Source of the DNA: Bacteroidales bacterium UBA1181
GTDB taxonomy: Bacteria; Bacteroidota; Bacteroidia; Bacteroidales; Paludibacteraceae
Direction of reading: 5' to 3'
DNA: 64,000 bases
NCBI GenBank assembly: GCA_002310215.1
Contig: DBYR01000037.1
Coordinates: 34,212 to 98,211 of the forward strand
Within the stretch, counting starts at the first letter, position 1. Every line of letters begins with the position of its first letter. The translations under genes were made by a program, and so were the position numbers. Shown here piece after piece: positions 9,220 through 17,414 of the stretch. Under the pieces are notes generated by a model that worked only from the letters and a program-made list of their open reading frames with translations, had not been told where the DNA came from and did not search any database.

Positions 9220-9470
9220 TACCTAAGATAAAAGATATTGCATTTTTACCTGACTTCCATCTAAAAGTATTCTTCGACGATGGAACAGGAGTCCTCTATG
9301 ACGTTAATGAAGACATTGAATCGGTTGACGAATTTAAGGGGCTAAAGAGCATTTATGGATTATGGAATCAGGGGAAAGTGGATTCCAGTCGAACAATTGT
9401 TTATTGGAATGACCGTATTGATTTGCCAAGCGACATGATATATGAATACGGGAAACCTATAGAAAAGTGA
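9216..9470 (+). CDS. DUF2442 protein, copy 1
   Basis: 84 residues from the ATG that overlaps the DUF4160 stop. The sequence LPDFHLKVFFDDGTGVLYDVNEDIE... and YWNDRIDLPSDMIYEYGKPI match the DUF2442 family. A frame open to 9180 adds 12 residues inside DUF4160 but is not needed. Likely partner of the DUF4160 protein. It differs from copy 2 only in its last residue (Lys here, Arg there). Confidence 0.83.
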   Translation: MIPKIKDIAFLPDFHLKVFFDDGTGVLYDVNEDIESVDEFKGLKSIYGLWNQGKVDSSRTIVYWNDRIDLPSDMIYEYGKPIEK

Positions 9471-9502
9471 CAGCTGTTATGATTTATAAATTCATCATAG
9501 AG

Positions 9503-9532
9503 AAAGCCGCATCCGTTGGGTGCGGCTTTTTT
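9503..9532 (+). terminator. intrinsic terminator after DUF2442 copy 1
   Basis: AAAGCCGCATCC / GGGTGCGGCTTT stem with T run, almost the same as the pckG terminator, including part of the flanking ATTCAT..ATAGAG context. Confidence 0.85.
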
Positions 9533-9580
9533 GTTGATGAATAATCCTCTATAAAATTCTTTGGGCGTCAACCTCTCACC

Positions 9581-9612
9581 TTTGTCTTTCCCGAAAAATT
9601 TACCTACATTTG
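9581..9612 (+). promoter_or_regulatory. promoter of the YhcG-type nuclease gene
   Basis: TTTG (9581-9584), 20-nt spacer, TACATTTG (9605-9612): good match to the Bacteroidetes consensus, 38 nt before the ATG. Confidence 0.7.
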
Positions 9613-9650
9613 CATATTATTAATTTTTACTTGTTTGTTTATTTGCATTT

Positions 9651-10862
9651 ATGAAAAAAGGACATCCTGTCATACCGCTTTCACAGGCGGTGGAGACAAT
9701 CAAAACAGCTATTCTGCAAGGGCAATACGAAGCCCTAAAGGAAGTTAACCGAGTACAGCTCGCTGTGTATTATGCCATCGGCAAGTTTCTGTCGAGGAAC
9801 ACGCGAAAAGGTGTTTGGGGCACGAGCGCTCTCAAACAAATCAGTGACCAATTACGCAAGGAACTACCCGGACTTCGAGGCTATTCTGAAGCGAATCTAA
9901 AAAACATGAGACTCTTTTATGAACAGTGGATACAGTTGGACTCAAATTCGTCAGTTACAACTGACGAATTATTAAGGACTGCAAACCAAACAGACACGTT
10001 ACATACGCACAAATCGTCAGTCATAACTGACGATTTATATCCCCTCGACAATCAAATAAATATATACCAATCACTCACCATACCTAATATGGCAGGATTC
10101 CCCATCGATGATTTCTTTAAAGTTCCCTTTACCCATCACATAGAGATATTTAAACATGTAAGAAGTATGCCTGCTCGCTACTATTATATCCACCGAACAG
10201 CAGAGGAGCATCTCTCTGTTGAGTCTCTCGAACATCTTATCAGGGAAAAAGCATTCGAGAACAGAGAGAGTATGCCTAACAACTTCGCCCAAACCATATC
10301 CGACTCCTTCATGGCTCGCAAAGCGGTGATGATGTTCAAAGACTCATACGCCTTACAATTCATTAATACGGAGGAAATTGGAGAGAGGGACAAACAAGAT
10401 ATCGACGAAAAAGTCATCGAACAGAAGATTGTTCAGAACATAAAGAACTTCATCATGACCTTTGGCAATGATTTCACTTTTGTCGGCAACCAATATCACC
10501 TTGAAATATACGAAGAAGAATTTTTCCCCGACTTGATTTTCTTTAATCGCGAATTAAATGCGCTGGTGGTGGTTGAACTGAAGATGGGAGATTTTAAACC
10601 AAGCTATCTCGGACAACTGACAACATATTTGAAAATATTGGACACAAAAGTTCGCAAACCGCATGAAAGTTCTTCGATTGGTATTGTTCTCTGCAAGTCT
10701 GCTAATAAAGATTTTGTGGAATTTGTCATACAAGATTATGACAGACCGATGGGTGTCGCCACCTATTCCACCGCAGAAGAAATGCCTAATCGCTTGCGAA
10801 AAGCATTGCCAGACGTTGAAGAACTGAGAAAAATTATGCGTAAAGGTATTGACGGAAAATGA
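9651..10862 (+). CDS. YhcG/DUF1016-type PDDEXK nuclease
   Basis: 403 residues. An N-terminal DUF1016 domain (VQLAVYYAIGKFLSRN, LRGYSEANLKNMRLFYEQW) is joined to a C-terminal PD-(D/E)XK nuclease domain: EEFFPDLIFFNRELNALVVVELK gives the PD and ExK residues (about 287-310). The family is linked to restriction and mobile-element regions. A linker at about residues 98-135 is encoded by DNA with two perfect palindromes. The gene sits between the two copies of the DUF4160-DUF2442 repeat, which supports an accessory, mobile origin. Confidence 0.87.
   Translation: MKKGHPVIPLSQAVETIKTAILQGQYEALKEVNRVQLAVYYAIGKFLSRNTRKGVWGTSALKQISDQLRKELPGLRGYSEANLKNMRLFYEQWIQLDSNSSVTTDELLRTANQTDTLHTHKSSVITDDLYPLDNQINIYQSLTIPNMAGFPIDDFFKVPFTHHIEIFKHVRSMPARYYYIHRTAEEHLSVESLEHLIREKAFENRESMPNNFAQTISDSFMARKAVMMFKDSYALQFINTEEIGERDKQDIDEKVIEQKIVQNIKNFIMTFGNDFTFVGNQYHLEIYEEEFFPDLIFFNRELNALVVVELKMGDFKPSYLGQLTTYLKILDTKVRKPHESSSIGIVLCKSANKDFVEFVIQDYDRPMGVATYSTAEEMPNRLRKALPDVEELRKIMRKGIDGK
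9945..9970. repeat. 26-bp palindrome inside the nuclease gene
   Basis: AATTCGTCAGTT and AACTGACGAATT are perfect 12-bp arms separated by AC. It lies in the coding sequence between the two nuclease domains and shares its core with the palindrome at 10011. Confidence 0.9.
10011..10036. repeat. second palindrome inside the nuclease gene
   Basis: AAATCGTCAGT and ACTGACGATTT are perfect 11-bp arms around CATA. The core TCGTCAGT...ACTGACGA is the same as at 9945. Confidence 0.9.
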
Positions 10863-10881
10863 AAAGAGGAAGAGACGAGGA

Positions 10882-10913
10882 ACGTAGAGACGAACGGCCG
10901 TGCGTCTCTACGT
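10882..10913. repeat. hairpin downstream of the nuclease gene
   Basis: ACGTAGAGACG and CGTCTCTACGT form 11-bp arms with a 10-nt loop, 20 nt after the stop. It resembles a dispersed palindrome of the GTAGAGACG type. It could end transcription, though no T run follows. Confidence 0.7.
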
Positions 10914-11007
10914 TTGTGCGTCCCCACGTCCATGCGACCCTACAACGGTCTGTCATATCATAACAAACCGATTCCAATTGGTGTGTTTCCCATTTTTGGA
11001 TTAAAGA

Positions 11008-11039
11008 TTTGGAGGATTAGATGGCAAGATATAAATTTG
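11008..11039 (+). promoter_or_regulatory. repeat-borne promoter, copy 2
   Basis: TTTG (11008-11011), 20-nt spacer, TAAATTTG (11032-11039), the same unit as at 8920. Confidence 0.75.
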
Positions 11040-11055
11040 CGGAAAATAGTCAAGT

Positions 11056-11307
11056 ATGCCAGAAATAAGTAGATTCTATGGAATTATAATAAAAATGTTC
11101 TTTAAGCCAAAAGAGCATGAACCTGCGCATATACATGCAGTGTATAACGAGTACGTAGGTATCTTTGACATTAGCACTTGTGAAATGATTGAGGGCGACA
11201 TGCCAGCAAAAGCACAAGAACTCATAAAAGAATGGTTGCAAACCTATCCTAAAGAATTGAAAAAAATGTGGGACACCCAAATTATAACCAAATTACCGCC
11301 ACTATGA
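11056..11307 (+). CDS. DUF4160 protein, copy 2
   Basis: 83 residues identical to the protein at 8968-9219. It has the same promoter unit in front and the same ATGA overlap with its DUF2442 partner. The identity shows a recent duplication or ongoing gene conversion. Confidence 0.85.
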   Translation: MPEISRFYGIIIKMFFKPKEHEPAHIHAVYNEYVGIFDISTCEMIEGDMPAKAQELIKEWLQTYPKELKKMWDTQIITKLPPL

Positions 11308-11558
11308 TACCTAAGATAAAAGATATTGCATTTTTACCTGATTTCCATCTAAAAGTATTCTTCGACGATGGAACAGGAGTCCTCTATGACGTTAATGAAG
11401 ACATTGAATCGGTTGACGAATTTAAGGGACTAAAAAGCATTTATGGATTATGGAATCAGGGGAAAGTGGATTCCAGTCGGACAATTGTTTATTGGAATGA
11501 CCGTATTGATTTGCCAAGCGACATGATATATGAATACGGAAAACCGATAGAAAGGTGA
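11304..11558 (+). CDS. DUF2442 protein, copy 2
   Basis: 84 residues, the same as copy 1 except for a terminal Lys to Arg change. The start overlaps the DUF4160 stop. Probable partner protein of the module; function unproven. Confidence 0.83.
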   Translation: MIPKIKDIAFLPDFHLKVFFDDGTGVLYDVNEDIESVDEFKGLKSIYGLWNQGKVDSSRTIVYWNDRIDLPSDMIYEYGKPIER

Positions 11559-11685
11559 CAGCGGTTTTGATTTATAAGGTGCGATTAAACAAATACATTA
11601 ACGAACAATATTCGAAGGAGGTAATAGCGGAAGAAATATATATTTATACATAACATAAAAATTTGAGCTTAACGCTCTTATTCTC

Positions 11686-11930
11686 AATCCGAGAAATCTG
11701 GTAAATTTTTACGACACGAGAATAAGCAAGCGAGAGGTTCACGCCTATAGGTGTGGACCGTTTCGTGCTTATTAGTGTCAGCGGTTTACCAGAGCCTTCG
11801 GATTTAATAAGCGACAACGAACGGTTCACGCTTTTTTGTTTGCTTATGAGTATAGAGTGTCGGCTTGACGGAGAATCCTGAAAATCCGTTAAAGAGTAAG
11901 GGTAATCTTTTTTGACGTTGCGCCCGACAC
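11686..11930 (+). ncRNA. structured leader or non-coding RNA of unknown class
   Basis: A gene-free stretch with a set of compatible stems. AATCCGA (11686) pairs with TCGGATT (11798) and TCTGGTAAA (11697) with TTTACCAGA (11785). Inside these, GACAC (11713) pairs with GTGTC (11775) and AATAAGCA (11721) with TGCTTATT (11766). At the tip, GGTTCACGCC/GGTGTGGACC forms a hairpin (11736-11759). Downstream, GTGTCGG (11857) pairs with CCGACAC (11924), enclosing TGACGGA/TCCGTTA (11866/11885). It ends 20 nt before the lipoprotein ATG, so it may be a cis-acting leader. I do not recognise the class. Confidence 0.6.
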
Positions 11931-11949
11931 GGAAACAGGGCATATTTTT

Positions 11950-12582
11950 ATGAGAAAGAACATTTTCTTGCAACCATTGGTTTGGCTTGCGTTTTTGTGT
12001 GGTTTGGTCATGTTCTCATCCTGCGGGAAAGATGATGAAAATGACATGGGAACTGTCAGTGGAACAAACGTGATAGACATGGGTTGGGTGGAATGGTCCT
12101 TAAAAGACATGGACGGAAATGTGCTTGACGAAGGGAAACAGGCCCAAACTTCGGAATCATGGACGGAAGACACTGGGTGGATGGATATTGTATCGGAAAA
12201 GATGGATAATCTCATCAGTTTTGCATATGAAGGCAGAACAAGCGCTTTACCACTAAAACTCTCAAAGGGGACATATGATGTTACCGGCGAATATGAAGAT
12301 CACGATGGATCGTATACTGGGTTGGGTTTTGAAATAAGTATAGAGGGTAATTGGTGGTGGAATCCATGCGAAAACCAAAAGCACACCATTACAAATGTAG
12401 AAAAAGTCGGCAGGTACTTCAATGGCAATTATCTTTACGCTGTCGAAGGGTATTTTGACATAAAAATTGATGACAGCAGCAAATACAAATATTCGTCAGA
12501 ATCCGGGGAAGTGAAAGAATACATGTTAGCATGTAAATACAGGATGATTGTTGAATCGGATTATTTTGCGGAGAATGAATAG
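11950..12582 (+). CDS. hypothetical lipoprotein
   Basis: 210 residues with a lipoprotein signal ending FSSC (Cys25) followed by an acidic stretch (GKDDENDMG), as in surface lipoproteins of Bacteroidetes. The mature part is beta-rich with many Trp, Tyr and Gly. I do not recognise a family. It is preceded by the structured RNA region and followed by a second copy of the terminator/promoter repeat. Confidence 0.75.
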   Translation: MRKNIFLQPLVWLAFLCGLVMFSSCGKDDENDMGTVSGTNVIDMGWVEWSLKDMDGNVLDEGKQAQTSESWTEDTGWMDIVSEKMDNLISFAYEGRTSALPLKLSKGTYDVTGEYEDHDGSYTGLGFEISIEGNWWWNPCENQKHTITNVEKVGRYFNGNYLYAVEGYFDIKIDDSSKYKYSSESGEVKEYMLACKYRMIVESDYFAENE

Positions 12583-12645
12583 GAAGATGGACAGGTATGG
12601 ACTTGAGCGTCTTGGCATGTAATTCATTAAGAATTCATTATAGAG

Positions 12646-12675
12646 GAAGCCACATCCATTGGGTGCGGCTTTTTT
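12646..12675 (+). terminator. intrinsic terminator after the lipoprotein gene
   Basis: AAGCC(A)CATCC / GGGTGCGGCTT stem with a T run. One change in the left arm weakens it compared with the copy at 8881. Confidence 0.75.
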
Positions 12676-12684
12676 GTTTAAAGA

Positions 12685-12716
12685 TTTGGCGATTTAAGGG
12701 GCAAGATATAAATTTG
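12685..12716 (+). promoter_or_regulatory. repeat-borne promoter, copy 3
   Basis: TTTG (12685-12688), 20-nt spacer, TAAATTTG (12709-12716), 35 nt before the next ATG. Confidence 0.72.
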
Positions 12717-12751
12717 CGTAAACACGGAACCGATCCCTCAATCTTCTCGAG

Positions 12752-13759
12752 ATGAAACACAACAAACTCTTTATTATTTGCATATGCATTGTTGCGACCT
12801 TGTTCTGCAACGCACTTCCATCCATGGCAAATACGGCCGCCTACGACCCTGATTTCGGAGCCGGCACGATATCAGGTCCGAAAGAGTTGGGGGAATTCTG
12901 TGTGGCCTATTACCATGACGGCAAACTCTACAACGAGCTTGACACCAAATGGGGAATCCCGTATCTCGACGAGCAAGAAGAAGCATTTGATTCCATTGCC
13001 CTAGAACAAGACACTCTTCCTTATTCCGACACACTAAATGACTACGAGAGTGATGACACAACATCCGAATACATTCAAGAAGAGTTTTTCCCTGAAGAAA
13101 ACGAGCTCACGGATTCTGCGATCATCGCCATGGCAAAGGTCTTCCATTTCGAGAATTGCTCACAAAATCAAAAATTCCATCTCTTCCATGATGTACACTC
13201 CTTCTGCAACTTCAGGTTCATAGTCCATTACCCCAACACAGATTATTATTACATCTCTCCCTGCGTAGATACAAAACATTACATCCATCATACCATTTCC
13301 CTCGACGAAGGAGGAATATCAACTCAAGAGAAAGACTATACATTCACCATGACGGTTATCCTGATAATATTGGCGATGCTCATAACCGTCGGTTTGGAAT
13401 TGGCTATGGGCTGGGTATTCTCTTATCGGTCAAGAAAAGATTTACTTACGATTGCCATAACCAATACCATAACCAATCTGCTGATGAACATCCTTATCTG
13501 TCCTTCATTCCTGCACGGAGACGATCTTGAACGCTTTTTGGGAATGGTTTTTGTTATCGTCATCCTTGAGCCATTGGTATGGATAATCGAAAGCATTGTG
13601 TATCTATTTACACTGGAGAGGAAGGCCGAGCACTACAAGCTGAGAGCGTTTGTGAGAGCGTTTGCTTTTGCCTTTGTTGCGAATGTCGTATCATTTGTTA
13701 TCGGCCTTGTCATTATCTCATTTGTTAAAGATTTGATTGTTAGCTTATTCGGCTTTTAA
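12752..13759 (+). CDS. hypothetical inner membrane protein with signal peptide
   Basis: 335 residues. A signal peptide (1-26, cut after SMA) leads into an acidic periplasmic part (about 27-190). Then come four likely membrane segments near residues 196-220, 233-252, 263-285 and 303-332. I do not recognise the family. It has its own promoter within the repeat unit and ends about 170 nt before the AAA ATPase gene. Confidence 0.72.
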   Translation: MKHNKLFIICICIVATLFCNALPSMANTAAYDPDFGAGTISGPKELGEFCVAYYHDGKLYNELDTKWGIPYLDEQEEAFDSIALEQDTLPYSDTLNDYESDDTTSEYIQEEFFPEENELTDSAIIAMAKVFHFENCSQNQKFHLFHDVHSFCNFRFIVHYPNTDYYYISPCVDTKHYIHHTISLDEGGISTQEKDYTFTMTVILIILAMLITVGLELAMGWVFSYRSRKDLLTIAITNTITNLLMNILICPSFLHGDDLERFLGMVFVIVILEPLVWIIESIVYLFTLERKAEHYKLRAFVRAFAFAFVANVVSFVIGLVIISFVKDLIVSLFGF

Positions 13760-13823
13760 TCCATGTAAACCAGTTATGACTTAGTCTATGATGGTAATAT
13801 GTTCCCTTAGATTTTTATAGCTC

Positions 13824-13910
13824 AATTGCACATCTATAAAAGAATTGCACCACGAAAGTGCAATTTCTGATGTATTTCTGCACTTTTGTAGTGCAATTTG
13901 TGTATCTTTG
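13824..13910 (+). promoter_or_regulatory. promoter with repeated operator-like sites before the AAA ATPase gene
   Basis: AATTGCAC at 13824 and 13843, and its complement GTGCAATT at 13858 and 13891, give four copies of one 8-mer. The middle pair forms a hairpin and GCACT/AGTGC (13880/13890) adds another. A -7 box TATCTTTG lies at 13903-13910. The arrangement looks like binding sites for a repressor, perhaps acting on this gene. Confidence 0.6.
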
Positions 13911-13927
13911 CAAAAAACAATCAGACT

Positions 13928-15103
13928 ATGGATAATAATTTAGTCAACTACATGCAAAATCAGTTGCAAAATGTGCCTACTGATTTTTATAGATATATGT
14001 TCGACAAAATAGATTGGCAGGAACGGATGTTCGGACTTGTCGGTCCGAGAGGTGTGGGCAAAACGGTTCTATTCCTGCAATACATCAAACAACGTCAGAA
14101 CGAGGAATCTTTGTTTTATGTTTCTGCCGACAATACGTATTTTTCCAACCACTCGCTTATAGAACTTGCTGACCAGTTCTCTAAAGAAGGAGGACAACAT
14201 TTGTTTATTGACGAAGTGCACAAATATGCGAACTGGTCAAGGGAACTTAAACAGATATACGATACTCATCCAGATATGAAAGTGGCTTTCACTGGTTCCT
14301 CCGTACTTGACATAACGAAAGGAGAGGCAGACCTTAGTCGCCGTGCCCCTATCTATACTATGCAAGGACTCTCTTTCCGAGAATATCTTGCCATGACGCA
14401 TCACATAAATGTCCCTATGCTTTCGTTGCAGGAGATTATTGAGAATAAGCCTCTTTCCATTGAAGGACTTCCTCATCCGCTTCCTCTTTTTAAGGAATAT
14501 TTGCGACGTGGTTACTATCCTTTTGCGACAGACGGTTTGTTTGATGTCAAACTAAACCAAATCATCAATTGGACGATGGAGGTGGATATTCCCCAATATG
14601 CGAACATGAATGCATCAACAGGACGTAAACTAAAGAAACTGCTGGGTATTATCGCTATGAGTGTTCCATTCAAACCGGTTATGGATAAAATTGCCAAAAT
14701 GGTCAACGTAAGCAGAAATGACCTGTCTGATTATTTCTTATACATGGAGAATTCAGGTATGATTGCACAGCTACGCGACACTACAAATGGCATCATGAGC
14801 TTAGGGAAGGTAGAGAAGGTCTATTTAGACAATCCTAATTTAGCTTATGTGTTGGGAGAGGAATCTTCCAATATCGGGAATATCCGCGAAACCTTTTTCT
14901 TTAATCAGATGCGTGTCCACAACAAAGTAATCGTTTCCAAACAATCCGACTTTGAGATTCAAGACATGACCTTTGAAGTAGGTGGTAAAAACAAAGGTCA
15001 GAAACAGCTTTCCAACCTTGAAAAAGGATACGTCATTAAGGATGACATAGAATATGGATCAGGCAATATCATTCCTCTATGGCTGTTTGGATTGAATTAT
15101 TAA
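13928..15103 (+). CDS. AAA ATPase with DUF4143 domain
   Basis: 391 residues from ATG 13928. Walker A GPRGVGKT (about 38-45) and Walker B HLFIDEVHKY identify the AAA_14/DUF4143 class: an ATPase followed by a winged-helix and a nuclease-like C-terminal domain (SDFEIQDMTFEVGGKNKGQ). These are common accessory proteins of unknown role. An upstream in-frame start (13898) overlaps the promoter and is rejected. Confidence 0.85.
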   Translation: MDNNLVNYMQNQLQNVPTDFYRYMFDKIDWQERMFGLVGPRGVGKTVLFLQYIKQRQNEESLFYVSADNTYFSNHSLIELADQFSKEGGQHLFIDEVHKYANWSRELKQIYDTHPDMKVAFTGSSVLDITKGEADLSRRAPIYTMQGLSFREYLAMTHHINVPMLSLQEIIENKPLSIEGLPHPLPLFKEYLRRGYYPFATDGLFDVKLNQIINWTMEVDIPQYANMNASTGRKLKKLLGIIAMSVPFKPVMDKIAKMVNVSRNDLSDYFLYMENSGMIAQLRDTTNGIMSLGKVEKVYLDNPNLAYVLGEESSNIGNIRETFFFNQMRVHNKVIVSKQSDFEIQDMTFEVGGKNKGQKQLSNLEKGYVIKDDIEYGSGNIIPLWLFGLNY

Positions 15104-15392
15104 ATCCATTCACCCAACAAATCCAACAGAGATTATCATCATATCTATTTAAAAATCAACCAGTAAAATATTCCTCTCGATTAGAAGGGTTAGGGAGCAA
15201 GATATAAATTTGTGTGAAATTACTTAACAGAAAAGTCTGGTGGAAGAGTAACTTCGCAATTACATTTCCAACCTATGCCAGAGCGAGGCGTAGGTTGAAA
15301 ACATTCGCACCACGAAACACGACACGAGCGAGGGGGTGTGCCAGAATTGACACACCCCCTCGCTTTACATCTCTGACTTTTATCGCAAATGG
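15104..15392. other. intergenic region with degenerate promoter unit and strong hairpin
   Basis: Contains a fourth, partial copy of the promoter unit (GGGAGCAAGATATAAATTTG, 15193-15212) that lacks the -33 TTTG and leads to no recognisable gene. It probably marks the right end of the accessory island. Confidence 0.55.
15328..15363. terminator. hairpin between convergent genes
   Basis: GCGAGGGGGTGTG and CACACCCCCTCGC form a perfect 13-bp stem with a 10-nt loop. It sits between the AAA ATPase gene and the convergent minus-strand gene and is a probable two-way terminator, though it has only a short T run. Confidence 0.7.
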
Positions 15393-17414
15393 CTAAAGCG
15401 ATACTTTAAAGACCTCGTCCTCCACCTTCACAAGGAAGATGCCCTTGCCGAGGAAGTCGAGTTCCATCTCGCTCGAATCGACTTTGCCCATGAAGATCGT
15501 ACGTCCCATCATATCGGTGATGGTCACCTCTGAACCGATCTGCGCATTGCCGACAATCACCTTCCCGTCGTTCACCCACACACGTAGCAATGAACTGGTA
15601 TGCATACGTGCGTTCGTGAGGATGTTTTTCTTATAAACAACTGACAACGTGGAATTTGCCGTTATCTCTGGCGTTGTGAAGAATCCGTAATCCAACTGGT
15701 CGGTCACATCCGTACCATTGAACGTGACGGAGCCGATCTCCCAGCCCTCTTCTGGTTTGAATGCAAGCTTGAAGGTTTTACAGTTGCCTACTTCCAGCGC
15801 AGTCTTGCCATTTGCTCCATCCTGTATGGTTAGGAACACAGCTGGCTCCAATTCGCAACCTCCGATTTCGATTTGCTCTTCGATGTCCAGCTTCTTCGCC
15901 GCCATGCCGTTGCCTGGTTTCAGTTCGAGAGAATAGGTGTAGCTTTCGCAGGCGCCCACATTCTTGTCTTCGAAGGATAACAGCTCAAATTCAGCTTTTG
16001 TTTTTATGGTGTCCGTGTGGACTTTGCCGACCATATCGGTTCTGTGGATGAGCATTATGGTTCCTTCCGTCCATACGACTCCGTCCTTCTCCCACGTGAT
16101 TTTAACGGTGCCACTGCCGGGAACATTGGTTGCGTGAGGATTTTTCGGATAGACGTGGGAACCCGAAGCCACGGATGCGGAAATGCTCCTCTTGAAGATG
16201 TCGTAGCAACTCAGGTCCTTCGTCGCCGAACGTATTACGGAGAACTCGTAAGTGTTTTCCCCTGGGGAGGTTGTCACACCGTAAGAGTAGCTCGTCTTCC
16301 CTGGGGCGTAAGCGATCTCTTCTGTTTGTGTGGCCACGCTGTCCCCCATTGTCGTTTTGATGGTGAGGAGGAACGGGCTGTTGTCGTAATCTCCCGCCGG
16401 GGCGGTTGGAATTGCCCATGTGCAGGTCAACACGTTGTCGGAAAGGGCGCAGGTGATGTCGGATACTTGTGGATAAGCGTTCACGGTCACCGCACTGGAT
16501 TCGAACACATAATGGAGATCGCATTGGATGCCGTTGATTTCACCGCCCAGTTGACACTCCTGCCTAAGCTTGTACTTGTAGGATTTGTTCAGGTCATGGT
16601 AAGGCTCTGTGTAAGCCGTCACGGCGAAATAGGCTGGATCGTTCTCCGCCTGTCTGCCCGTGACGCCCGAGTGGGACGTACGTGTGGTGGAGTCCGCCTC
16701 GCACAGGAATATACCACCCATCAGGGCGACACCCTTGTTGACCTGGCGAGTCCAGTCGAAATAGATTCTTGGGTTATTGTTTTCGTCGCTACAGCCGTAG
16801 TATACCTTTGTGATTTTCAGTTTCGGGTCTTCAGGGTAGCTTACGGTGACCTTTCGGTAGGAGGATTCGCTAATATCCTCGTCTGGGGTAGCGCCCATTC
16901 TCCACCAGTGGCCCGCCAAATCGATGGTGACCGTCGTGCCTAAGTCCGCTTGGGAGACGGGCACCTCAAACGATATGAAACGGGTGGTCTCGTCGTCCCC
17001 GCTGTCCGGCGACTTCTCTACCACCCAGTTGCCAATCAGATCCCTGCCGTCTATGTCGGCGACTACGGCCTGACCCTCCTCATTCATTTGGACTTTGATG
17101 ACATGTTTGACCTTCGTGTTTTGTGTGATGGTGAGCGCATTGCCGTCGATTCCGAAGCCGCAGTAGCCGGAAAGAGTGGCGCCCCAGGTCTGGTAAACCC
17201 TGATTTTGTACTCGAGGGTACCCCTTTCCGGATTCCACGTCACTTTATCCAAATCGGAGTACTCATCCCAGCTGGAGATGGCGGAAGCCTCCTGCCATGA
17301 CGCGAGGAAGAAGATGCCCAGCATTACGGCGCACCTAAGCCAAGCGTTGTGTTTTTTACGTTTCAAGGCGCAAATCCCCTTGAAGATTCCTGAAGTAAAA
17401 GTAGTCATGTTCAT
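15393..17414 (-). CDS. secreted protein with T9SS type A sorting domain
   Basis: 673 residues. A signal peptide (hydrophobic about 26-42, cut near EASA) is followed by beta-sandwich, fibronectin-like repeats and a C-terminal sorting domain of about 75 residues (VIVGNAQIGSEVTITDMMGR, ending GKGIFLVKVEDEVFKVSL). The protein is thus probably exported by Sec and then moved to the surface by the type IX system. No enzymatic motif is seen. ATGs at 17414 and 17408 are both possible. It has a long structured leader. Confidence 0.8.
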   Translation of the reverse strand: MNMTTFTSGIFKGICALKRKKHNAWLRCAVMLGIFFLASWQEASAISSWDEYSDLDKVTWNPERGTLEYKIRVYQTWGATLSGYCGFGIDGNALTITQNTKVKHVIKVQMNEEGQAVVADIDGRDLIGNWVVEKSPDSGDDETTRFISFEVPVSQADLGTTVTIDLAGHWWRMGATPDEDISESSYRKVTVSYPEDPKLKITKVYYGCSDENNNPRIYFDWTRQVNKGVALMGGIFLCEADSTTRTSHSGVTGRQAENDPAYFAVTAYTEPYHDLNKSYKYKLRQECQLGGEINGIQCDLHYVFESSAVTVNAYPQVSDITCALSDNVLTCTWAIPTAPAGDYDNSPFLLTIKTTMGDSVATQTEEIAYAPGKTSYSYGVTTSPGENTYEFSVIRSATKDLSCYDIFKRSISASVASGSHVYPKNPHATNVPGSGTVKITWEKDGVVWTEGTIMLIHRTDMVGKVHTDTIKTKAEFELLSFEDKNVGACESYTYSLELKPGNGMAAKKLDIEEQIEIGGCELEPAVFLTIQDGANGKTALEVGNCKTFKLAFKPEEGWEIGSVTFNGTDVTDQLDYGFFTTPEITANSTLSVVYKKNILTNARMHTSSLLRVWVNDGKVIVGNAQIGSEVTITDMMGRTIFMGKVDSSEMELDFLGKGIFLVKVEDEVFKVSL

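Larger units (their letters stand above)
8913..9488. repeat. 576-bp direct repeat, copy 1 (promoter + DUF4160 + DUF2442)
   Basis: Near-identical to 11001-11576 at a constant offset of 2088 nt, with scattered single-base changes. It includes the promoter and both small genes. Confidence 0.9.
11001..11576. repeat. 576-bp direct repeat, copy 2 (promoter + DUF4160 + DUF2442)
   Basis: Second copy of 8913-9488. Similarity stops shortly after the DUF2442 stop. A 24-codon open stretch (GTG at 11579) follows but is not supported as a gene. Confidence 0.9.
12617..12717. repeat. 101-bp terminator/promoter direct repeat, copy 2
   Basis: Matches 8852-8952, including the ATGTAA that in copy 1 is the last codon and stop of pckG. 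It bounds the 3.77-kb block holding the two small-gene modules, the nuclease and the lipoprotein. Confidence 0.85.

Noticed and set aside
8968..11558. Duplicated small-gene modules as transposase-carrying IS copies
   Set aside because: No transposase motif in either gene, and no terminal inverted repeats were seen at the repeat ends.
11644..11973. 109-codon minus-strand frame
   Set aside because: Overlaps the structured RNA region and the start of the lipoprotein gene; composition is not protein-like.
16017..16943. 308-codon plus-strand frame
   Set aside because: Antisense to the T9SS protein gene; no start context or recognisable motif.
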